Source: Leucaena leucocephala
Lineage: Eukaryota; Streptophyta; Magnoliopsida; Fabales; Fabaceae
Length of the DNA: 64,000 nt
Assembly (NCBI GenBank): GCA_037074615.1
Contig: CM073549.1
Location: 4,655,001-4,719,000, forward strand
Direction: 5' to 3'
Shown: piece after piece, positions 55,716 through 64,000 of the stretch
Numbering within the stretch: position 1 is the stretch's first letter
Layout of the letters: every line of letters begins with the position of its first letter
Position numbers and translations under genes: made by a program
Notes under the pieces: generated by a model
Told to the model about the DNA's origin: nothing
The model's input: the letters and a program-made list of their open reading frames with translations, nothing else
Database searches by the model: none

Positions 55716-58700
55716 AAAATTAAACATAATTAATAAGAAACGTATTCATAGTAAAATTTGGAGATTTTAATATTCATCAATAGTCCCAACGAAGCTTCAT
55801 CAGCTATTAATGTTTCTCAATCAGAAAAGAAACTAAATTATTCTTTTTTAAAAAAAAAAATTAATTATTTTTTCATCCAACATAATATGTTTCATCAAAT
55901 TTTCTTTTCACCCACTTGTTGCTAAAAGAAAAAAGAAAGAAATTATGAAACGCATAAATCTATCATAGGTCGAAACAATTATTCCAAATTTATTTGACGT
56001 GTAAGATAAATAAATTTATCTTTAAAAAGATTGTGAACTTGCGGCAGTAAAATTTCCCAGGACCCCAGTTTTGTGATATTATACTTTCTTTTCAATAAAA
56101 TATATTTTCCCAAAAATAAAAATTGAATAAATTGCCCTTTAGCAATAGAAACCAAGACTTCTGATGCTGATGAAAATGACAAATTTACCAGCACTGACAC
56201 GATAAAACCAGGGTGAATAGTAATCTTGAAATACAAAAAAACTTGCTCCAGATTTCTTGTCCTTCATATAGGACTGGATGACTAAACAAACACATTCAGT
56301 TATATTCCTGGAAAGAAAGTACCACAGCTCCAGTCAGCATTTAGATCAGTTCTAATCATAGCGATTCTGATATTTTTTATCCTCGTAGCTAAAGGTAAAA
56401 TTGTAAAACCTGTAACATCCTGCTTAATTAGCTCTAAACCCTGGTTGAAAACAGAGCAGTTAAAGAGTATAGTAAATAAAAGAAATAGATTTAGCAATAT
56501 GGCACAGAGAACAATCATGATGTCATTGTCAGTTTCCACTTGGTTCATTGTTCTAAAAAGGGTCTTCACTTTAGATTATGACATCTAAAAGACTCATACT
56601 GCTGTCGTTTTACTACAGTAAAATATTAACATGTCTCTCATTTTATATAGAAACCAATAATCAAAAGGAAGAAAACAATAGAAGGTGAGACAATACAAAG
56701 GACAATAAGGGAGTGGAGCTATAGAGGCCCCCCATGAACCATATGACCAAGAAAAATGGATAGGATAAGTCAACACTTTAGACAATGCCCATTGTCGCTG
56801 ACAAAGACCATAATAGAATCTATATGCTATTCATGCAAGTTCAACATAATTACATATACAACTTGATTTGGAACAGTACTTTCTCACTTTGTTATACTTT
56901 TTTTGTAACAGTTAACATTGAAAGTAGACCGGCAGAATCATCGAAAACAGAAGAAAGAGAGACCAACTGAAAAAGTTAACAGCAAGGGGAACTCTTGCAG
57001 TGGCATTGACAATGATTCTTGAAGTGAAAGAGGAAATGTGGGATAGACACAGAAAGAATGGGAGAAGGGCACAGGTGGAAGTTTTCAAAAATTATTCAAG
57101 ATCTGAAGTCCATCACCTACATAATCTTTTTATTTTTTAATGGAAGAAAACATCCTTAATATCATGACAAAAAAATTCACCCAATAAAATTTCCTTTTGA
57201 TGTCTATATCAGATCAAAAGTTCTATATACCAGCTCCAAATGTCCAAACAGAAATTATATTTTGTTTGGAATTAGACCATGCTCAATGCCTTGCAAAAAT
57301 CTTCCACAATATATATTTCTCGATGTTGCTTTCTTATTTTAGCAAGGTCAACATTTATCCGTGCTTAGCTTCAAGGTGCCTTCCATGGCTAACAGTGTTA
57401 AGGTCAGAGTATTGTAGGATCTTATCAATATCTAAGTTTTACCAAATTTCCCCAATTGAAGAACGTGGTGGAATTTAAAGCAGGCTACAAATCATGTGAA
57501 AAGAGTCAAGTTCATCTTGGGGAAAAAACTCTTTGTTGTGATTCATGAGGCTGAATTACTTATACACTGAACACAATGTTTTGGTTGCAAACCTTACGGT
57601 TGAATGTTTTGATTCCGAGCAGTTTCATTGAGGGATTTAGAGTGGATCCTGCTGTAATCAAATGAGCTATTTGAACAACTATGGTTAGACTTAGGATTGT
57701 GCAGGAGCATATGTAATCATTAAACAAAAACAGAACTTATTTCACTGAATGGAGCAGGCTACATGAACTGCACACATAATTGAATTCTATCAACAACAAG
57801 CTCTTTAAATATATCATGCACCAAAAGATCCTATTCAATAATTTCATCAAATATCCTAGGTTCCCTCTATATCTTTTAACAAGGGGCAAGTTAGAAATGA
57901 CTAGGAGATAAACCTTGGAGAACAAACCTTTCACAGCTAGTGTTTGCAACTCCGTCTGCTTAGTTGTTCCCTTTCTCCATTTCTATTAGGTTGGTTCTAA
58001 AGCACCAATGTCAGGAATTGAAAATAGGAGAGCTCAACCCAATCTGGATAAATACTATCTTAGGTCATAATAACTACTCAATGTGAGACATCATACAGAT
58101 GGGACATTTGCAGTTACCCAATGTTTGTATGCTAAAGCTACCGCACCTAAATTAACTGACAACCAAAAACATAAGGAAAATAAATTGAGAGAGGAAGACT
58201 TGCTTCTCCGTTTAGAAACATAGCAGGCAGGCAGACGTTATTCCCACAAAATAGAGGATACGTTAGAGTATTTAGTCAGACCTATATAAGATAAATACCA
58301 AATTTGCATCAAATTGAAGTAGGAAACAATTTTAATTTAGGAGGATACTCCTGTTCTTGTTGATTCGTCATAATTAACATTGACCCAGCAAGAGAAAAAT
58401 TAAGAATCGATATTCCATAACAAATAGGATAGTATAAAAATCTTCCTGGGGCAAATTATGCATGACTGTGCACGACATGGCAAATTTCTATATCTAATGA
58501 TTTGTATAAATGGCACAAAACTGTTTATAAGGAAATCTGCTTAGAAGGTCTACCTATTCACTAATTCCTAAAGAATAAAGCTACACGGCCTACTTACAAG
58601 AACACAGCAATTATTCTGTACAAAGAGGCCATGATGTGAAAATGGTTCACCTCCAAATTTGAAATTAGTTAGCAATAATAAAAAAATATTCGGATTCAGC

Positions 58701-59230
58701 ATCAAAAGTTAAAGTCATTCAAAAAATTGCTAAGATGAGTTGTCAGCAGCATTAGAAAGTAGTGAACATAGGACATAGAGCTTCTAAACATTTTATTGTT
58801 ATAAGCTAAGATTAAAACAATAATGAAACTAATACTGAGCAAACCTGATAAAAGTTAAACAAACAAAGCCTATTATTTAATTATCACGTAGGTCTGTACA
58901 GATGATTCATATTCCATACTATGCAGCCATACCCTTCTCCCCTTTGGCAAGAATAAAGGGTCCTATTTTAGGAGGCAAGACAGAGAATGGAAAGAAATGA
59001 CCAAGATAGAATGTATGCCGAAGGTGCATGGATTAATACACAAGGCTTTACTCATATGCTATAACCAGCAAAAGGGAAGTATGCATGTTCTTCTTAAGAA
59101 CAGATACAACATGAAACAAACTTTAATGACAAAGTGTGTACTGAAATTTCACCACTAAGAAACTATAATATGAGAACTGAAAATCACATTGTAGAAAAGA
59201 AAATAAAACGAAACGAAAGAATGCTTCCCT
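55716..59230. other. long stretch without recognised gene; PEX7 3' side
   Basis: Several short open frames (for example 56300-56569 minus, 57197-57478 plus, 57737-57949 minus) have no recognisable motif. The sequence is less AT-biased than the protease spacers and free of obvious MITEs. It may contain introns or UTRs of the unrecognised gene at 54.4 kb and, at its right end (about 59000-59230), the PEX7 3' UTR. I see no RNA gene. Confidence 0.3.
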
Positions 59231-60187
59231 TCAAGGAGCTCTCGGATCTGTTCCATGCTGCCACACGTAAACAAGCTCGTCCCAACCTGTACTTGCCATA
59301 AGCCCATCAACAAGAACGCTCATATCAACACCAACGGCAAACTCAGTATGATGATCATATCTACTCACAAGTGCATCCTCCACCATGATATCCCACATGC
59401 AAACTGTCATATCATACGAACAAGAAACCATCAAATTCCGCATATGAGGCGAGAACTTTACCCTCCTTATTGCATAGCCATGCCCATTTAGCACCGTAAT
59501 CGGAACTCGGTTGTTCCTCACATCCCACACCTTAATTGATTTATCAACTGAAGCCGTCGCTATAATACAATCATCATACTTGTTCCAATCACAAGCCAGA
59601 ATCTCGAATTCGTGCGCCGGAAGTATCATAGTCGAAACTGGTTCACGCACATCCCAGATTCGCACCGTACAATCTCCAGAAGCCGAAGCAAAAATGTCAC
59701 CATGACGGGGGTTCCAAACCGAGGAATAGACGCAGTAAGTGTGCTCCTTGAAGGTTCTTACACTAGTGGGTCGATCCATAGTCCAGAGCTTAACAGTGTC
59801 GTCCCAAGAAGAAGTCAAGAAGGAATCGCGCCGCACTGGATTGTAATCGGCAGAGTGGACTTCCCGTGTATGCTCGTGAAAGGAGCGAATTGGATTGTTT
59901 GTAGGTGGGAGCGCAAGGTCATAGAGCTTGACTGAACCATCAGCTATGGCAGCTACGAGAATGGAATCGTGCGATTCAGACCAAGCGACGTCGTATACAC
60001 CGTCGGCTGTGTCGTAGGCTACCATCTCGGAGATGGGCATGCCGGGATTCGGCGAGAGGTCGAGGACGTGAACGCGACCATTTCCCAGGATGCCAAAGTT
60101 CTGGGAGGTCGCGACGGCGACGCGGTTCTCGTAGAAGGGACTGAACTTGACGGAGTAACCGTTGAAAGGAGTTTTGAAAAGGGGCAT
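59231..60187 (-). CDS. PEX7: PEX7, peroxisomal PTS2 import receptor
   Basis: An intact 318-aa, intronless WD40 protein. PEX7 binds PTS2 signals (for example of 3-ketoacyl-CoA thiolase) in the cytosol and, with PEX5, delivers them to the peroxisomal import machinery. The start MPLFKTPFNGYSVKFSPFYE matches the N terminus of plant PEX7. The frame stays open ten codons upstream (to 60217), but that extension is not conserved in known PEX7. WD repeats end in the expected pairs: VKLYDLALPP, DTVKLWTMDR, CTVRIWDVRE, SIKVWDVRNN, MTVCMWDIM, LVYVWQHG. Diagnostic stretches are QNFGILGNGRVHVLDL, AWSESHDSILVAA, GWDELVYVW and the C-terminal DPRAP. Length equals the usual ~317 aa. It stands alone, unrelated to the protease cluster. 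Confidence 0.97.
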   Translation of the reverse strand: MPLFKTPFNGYSVKFSPFYENRVAVATSQNFGILGNGRVHVLDLSPNPGMPISEMVAYDTADGVYDVAWSESHDSILVAAIADGSVKLYDLALPPTNNPIRSFHEHTREVHSADYNPVRRDSFLTSSWDDTVKLWTMDRPTSVRTFKEHTYCVYSSVWNPRHGDIFASASGDCTVRIWDVREPVSTMILPAHEFEILACDWNKYDDCIIATASVDKSIKVWDVRNNRVPITVLNGHGYAIRRVKFSPHMRNLMVSCSYDMTVCMWDIMVEDALVSRYDHHTEFAVGVDMSVLVDGLMASTGWDELVYVWQHGTDPRAP

Positions 60188-60420
60188 GGTTGAGTAGTGC
60201 TGGCGCCGGTTAAGCAATTAGAATATGGGGATTTAGTTAGAAGGAAGGTGAAATAGAAGATTCTCTGATTTGTGAATTGTGACTTTGCGTTCAATTGATC
60301 GGCGATTACCGCCGGTGAGTCACTGGATTGAATGACGACTGGGAAGCTGCGGGTAGATAATAATGAAACGAACGAAGGCTTTGCATTCTCAAGGACTAGG
60401 CTCGTTGTTCATTTTTTAAG
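60188..60420 (-). promoter_or_regulatory. PEX7 5' UTR / promoter region
   Basis: GC-richer sequence directly upstream of the PEX7 ATG, fading into AT-rich DNA after about 60420. No TATA box is evident near the start, as is common for housekeeping genes. Confidence 0.4.
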
Positions 60421-60786
60421 GGAAAAAATCTGTTATTTCTGAGGTGTAAAAATTAAAAATGTTTTTCATTGTTAATTGATTGATTAATAAAATTTAATTA
60501 AAATATCTTAATTATTATTTCCAGAAAATATTTTAATTATATTAGGCAAATTATATTTAATATATATATTAGCAAACTATTGTTTCACTGTTAAAATGTC
60601 AATATTAGTATCAATATTATATGAAATTTAGGGGAAAATTGTTTAAGCTTTGAAATATCACACCTGGTAGAATAGCTGAATATTAAAATTTACTTTTTTT
60701 TTTGGGTACAAATATTAAAATTTACTTGATCAGGTTATTGATATCCAAAAAGAAAATGATTATCGGCTTATGGCATGCGGAGGAGA

Positions 60787-60950
60787 CTTTTTTTTCCTTT
60801 TAAACGTCAATTTTTTAAAATAGGTTGTGCTCGCCACCCACAATCTAAGGGTAAAAAAAAGTTTACTTTTTTCTTAAAAATACTAATATTAAATAGGACG
60901 AGATGTCTATTACCCTCAAACATAAACTTAGTTACTCAGGAGTTAGAATA
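60787..60950 (-). mobile_element. SINE-like dispersed repeat X, decayed copy 3
   Basis: GGTTGTGCTCGCCACCCACA, AATAGGACGAGATGTCTATT, ACCCTCAAACATAAACTTAG and TTACTCAGGAGTTAGAATA follow the order of 37306-37497 (GGTTGGGCTCACCCATGATT... GGACAGGGCGAGCTGTCAATT... ACCCTCTGGCGTAAACCTAGG... CCCAGGAACTAGGATG). Confidence 0.55.
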
Positions 60951-61411
60951 TTTTTTTAAATATCGTGAATAAAATTATAATAAAGTAATATTCTGTAAAC
61001 AGTAAATATATTTTAAATATATTCTAAAGTAATACTCATTCTTTTGTTAGCTGAAGGACGGACGGACGATGGGTGGAGGGTTCTTTAAAGAAAATGAATT
61101 ATTGGGCATCTGCTGAGCCCAGTTTTTGGTCAAGACCAACAGATTGGACTTGGCCCATTTCTTTCCCTCTGCTATAAATTATTGTTGAATATGATATTTA
61201 TAATAAAAAATAAAAAGTTCTTTTGAGAGAGAGAGAGAGACCTACTGATACTGATATTGGACTGCATGGGCCCAATGTTTGTCTAGGCCTTGAGTTGATC
61301 AAACTGCTTTTGGTATTTTGGGCTCACCTGCATAGTTAAGCTAATGTGCATTTTTAGGTTCGATCCTTAACTTACTTATAACAAAAAAAAAAGGTTCAAT
61401 TCTTAACGTAT
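60951..61411. other. spacer
   Basis: Contains a short GA run (about 61225-61240) and nothing gene-like. Confidence 0.3.
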
Positions 61412-61419
61412 GTATGGAG

Positions 61420-61897
61420 TAGGGGGCACGAAACGGGACGAGACCAAGACAATCTCATCTAGTGATCCGTCTCAATACAGGACACAAGACACATTTTACG
61501 TCTCGTGTCCCATCCCGAATATGTCCCGATCCCGAGGGGTACCGGGACAGTAGGGACAGGTTCGGGAATTTTCGATTTTATTTTTTAAAAAAAATACATA
61601 TAATAAATCATTTCAAAAATTATTGTATATGAAAATCTATATCAACTTCCAAGGAAAAGAGAGAGAAACGAAAGAATTAAAGACATGAAAATATTCCAAA
61701 GATTAAAACAAAGAAACAAACAATCATAGTTATTCGTAAAAAAAAATATTAACATGTTAGGACGGGACGACCCGAGGGTCGTGCTGAAACCCGTCCCGTC
61801 CCGACATATATTTATTCCTGTCCCGGTCCTCCACAGGACGGTACGAATCCGTCCCGATATCACCGGGACCGGGATGGGAATATATTGAACACCCCTA
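61420..61897. mobile_element. hAT-like non-autonomous element with perfect 8-bp target duplication
   Basis: GTATGGAG flanks the element at 61412-61419 and 61898-61905, identically. The termini are TAGGGGGCACG on the left and, reverse-complemented, TAGGGGTGTTC on the right, as in hAT elements. Both subterminal regions carry many GGGACGGG / CCCGTCCC motifs, a typical hAT transposase-binding arrangement. The 478-bp interior has no transposase. The 73-codon minus-strand frame inside is not meaningful. Confidence 0.92.
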
Positions 61898-61905
61898 GTA
61901 TGGAG

Positions 61906-62603
61906 AGAGTCTCATAACTATTACTAAAGCCCTTCTAGAAAGTCTATAGTATGAGAAAATTAGTCATTATTTTCGGCGGTGGTTGTCATATACTTACCTA
62001 AAAAAAATTAAATGAATGGTACCAGGTCAAAGTAAAAGGAGCTTTGACCGCTTAAATACGAAGTTTTGAATTCAAATTCATATTAATAAAGAAAATACTT
62101 TTAGAAGAATTACTTCTAATTGGGTTTATCAATGCTCGAATCTAACATAATCAACTAGCCATATAAAAAAATGAATGGCACTAGCGAGGACAAGTCTAGT
62201 GAAACTAGTCTCTCATAATATGGTGAACTAAAAGTTCAAATTCTCTCTAAAATATATCTATATTTAATGTCTAATAAAATCTCGAATAATATTATCTCTA
62301 ATAGAATAGTATATATACTTAGAAAAAGAGTTAAATGAATAATGTTAATCAATAAAGTTCAATACATAAAGCAAAATAGCAAATGGTTGGGTCTCTTTAG
62401 TATATTTGTAGGAGTTTGAACGCTCACTATGTATTTGAAAAATATATTATTGAGAGAGGCAAAACTCATTTTTGGGATTTTTATGCCACGGAAAAATTAG
62501 CTAGTATATACTTATAGTATCTATGAAAAATGAACAATCTATTTTAGGACCAATAAAAAAAGAGAGAATAATATTTGAGGTTTTCAAAATTTTAAAATGT
62601 GAC
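61906..62603. other. AT-rich spacer
   Basis: No gene recognised. GAACTAAAAGTTCAAATTCTC-type phrases suggest further decayed SINE pieces, but I cannot delimit one. Confidence 0.25.
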
Positions 62604-62606
62604 TTA

Positions 62607-63367
62607 GGACCTGTTTGGAAAGTATTGAAACCTTAGTTTTAAAAGGGCTTTTGACCAGAACCTTGATTTAGAGAAATTTTAAAACAAACAGCCATATTTG
62701 TTCAAAAGGGTTTTTTGACCAAACTATGGTTTAAAACCATAGTTTTTAATAAGCTACTGAGAGTAGCTTTTAGAATAGTAAAATAGCTTATTGACTACTC
62801 AATTACTATTTGACTCCCATTTTTTCCACTCTCTCCTCTTCCCTCTCTCCTCTTTCCTCTTTGCACCATATGCTCATCAGAATAGAGGAGAAGTCTGCTG
62901 CCTTATGATCGTCAGAAAAAGGAAAGGGGGAAGAAGGTGGTCGCATCTCGCAGTGAAAGAAGATGTCATTAGCCGCTATCTCACTGTGGAAGAAGACATA
63001 GCTGGTCGTTGGTCTCACCGTGGAAGAAGAAGTTACTGTGTAATGCCGCTATCTGGCCCTATGCTCACTATTCTTCGTCGCCAGTAGAGGAAAGAAGAAG
63101 ATGACCTGGTGCGATGGAAGAGGAAAGAAGAAGGTGAACAGTGACGATAAACAGTGTCATGCTGATAGATAATTACTTTTTTTATCTTATACCCTTTTTG
63201 GTAATTTACCAATCACAAAAGCCTTTCTGATAATAACTATCAAAACACTCATTTATTCAGAATAATTTTTTTTCATAAACTCTTCTCCAAAAGTTATTTT
63301 TAAAAAGTTATCTAAAATCTTTTTTTTTTCATAAGCATTTTTTTCAAAAGTCTATCTAAACATGCCC
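62607..63367. mobile_element. Tourist-like (PIF/Harbinger) MITE, larger relative of 25249-25757, TTA target duplication
   Basis: TTA lies at 62604-62606 and 63368-63370. The termini are GGACCTGTTTGG and, reverse-complemented, GGGCATGTTTAG. Subterminal sequence parallels the other copy (AAGGGCTTTTGACC, ACAAACAGCCATATTTGTTC, AAACCATAGTTTTTAATAAGC, CATAAACTCTTCTCCAAAAG). It is 761 bp against 509 bp. The difference is a GC-richer centre at about 62880-63165, where the other copy has only a CT-rich stretch. The 98-codon frame in the centre has no recognised domain. Confidence 0.85.
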
Positions 63368-63370
63368 TTA

Positions 63371-63453
63371 ATATTTCACTCACATTTTCTTTAAAGAAAG
63401 AAGCTATTTGACTGAATAGCCATGTTCCTATATAAAAGTTGGAAATGCTAAGT

Positions 63454-63496
<43 letters not shown>

Positions 63497-64000
63497 GCAT
63501 TAAGCATGAATAAGTAAAATCGATTCATTGAAAATGATTTTAATTGAGTTTCTAGGATGACCAACTTATTTTCTCAGGATTTCTAACTTCTATATGAATG
63601 AATAGGAGTTTTTAAGTTGATTGACTTTTTCCCCCTTTAAATGTCTGTAAAGGAACAAAAATCCTCAAAGACCTCTTAAAATTTTGAGATCCAAAATGTT
63701 GTTATCCTTTTTATTTAATATAATCTGAATGTATATGTAATTTACACATGACATTTAGGAATCGTAGTGCCTTTCAATAAAACTAAAAGGCAACATCGCA
63801 TCACATCACAAAACTTTTAACCACCATTATCAAGTGGGTTTGTTTGAGCAAACAAGTGAACATTTTCAAAGTGGCGTATTATGTTTTTATTGTCACTTGA
63901 GATTAGCCATTCAATGTTATTTCATTTTCGCTCTCTTTCTCAAATTCATCATTGAAATGTCATTTTCACCTTCATTTAGTGCAATTTTAGGTAGAAATTT
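63371..64000. other. spacer to window end
   Basis: Contains a (TA)n microsatellite at 63457-63490 and no recognised gene. Confidence 0.4.

Noticed and set aside
59255..60193. Several plus-strand open frames across 59.2-60.2 kb
   Set aside because: Antisense shadows of the PEX7 coding region.
60188..60217. Ten-codon N-terminal extension of PEX7
   Set aside because: Plant PEX7 proteins start at the conserved MP[LV]FK; the upstream Met is probably in the 5' UTR.
61642..61863. 73-codon minus-strand frame
   Set aside because: Lies wholly within the non-autonomous hAT-like element and is made of its GGGACGGG repeats.

Overview
The window looks like a piece of a eudicot plant nuclear genome. It is AT-rich, its genes have short exons separated by long AT-rich introns, and it is dense in plant-type MITEs, SINEs and decayed retrotransposons. 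Its recognisable host genes (papain-like proteases, a PGG-domain ankyrin protein, PEX7) are plant-type. The species cannot be told from the sequence. No rRNA, tRNA gene, CRISPR array or bacterial feature was seen.

The dominant content, from about 1.3 to 52.5 kb, is a tandem cluster of papain-family (C1A) cysteine protease genes. By length, propeptide and C-terminal motifs they are closest to the soybean P34 / 'probable thiol protease' type, but they keep the catalytic Cys that P34 has lost. All full-length copies share one gene structure: 4 exons with intron phases 1, 0, 0. Four copies are intact on paper: CP2 (14594-16848, 364 aa), CP3 (20953-22734, 349 aa), CP5 (32214-33577, 365 aa) and CP7 (49462-52493, 377 aa). 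One is full-length with a single nonsense codon (CP1, 8867-12381). One is multiply broken (CP6, 40171-42053). Three are fragments: CP0 near 1.7 kb, CP4 inverted near 27.2 kb, and the 3' end CP6' near 44.3 kb. CP0-CP3 form one sequence group and CP4-CP7 another, so the array looks like two neighbouring sub-arrays evolving by duplication and decay. The spacers contain further orphan copies of the protease upstream region.

Other genes: an ACD6/ITN1-like ankyrin-PGG membrane protein gene (3693-7208) carrying several frameshifts lies between CP0 and CP1. An intact, intronless PEX7 (peroxisomal PTS2 import receptor) is on the minus strand at 59231-60187. A possible 5' part of an unrecognised gene lies around 54.4-55.4 kb.

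Mobile DNA is abundant and often has visible boundaries: PIF/Harbinger-Tourist-like elements with TTA/TAA target duplications (2643-3643, 25249-25757, 62607-63367), a hAT-like element with a perfect 8-bp duplication (61420-61897), two tRNA-derived SINEs with long target duplications (13095-13246, 37525-37715), more decayed SINE families, many Stowaway-like MITEs (several inside protease introns), a copia RT scrap, a 5'-truncated LINE with zf-RVT and RNase H domains, and a long-inverted-repeat (Pack-MULE-like) element at about 27.97-29.1 kb. That last element holds a frameshifted fragment of a plant D-3-phosphoglycerate dehydrogenase gene and is the most unusual single object in the window. I found no new enzymatic system. 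The notable features are the protease birth-and-death cluster and the gene-fragment capture.
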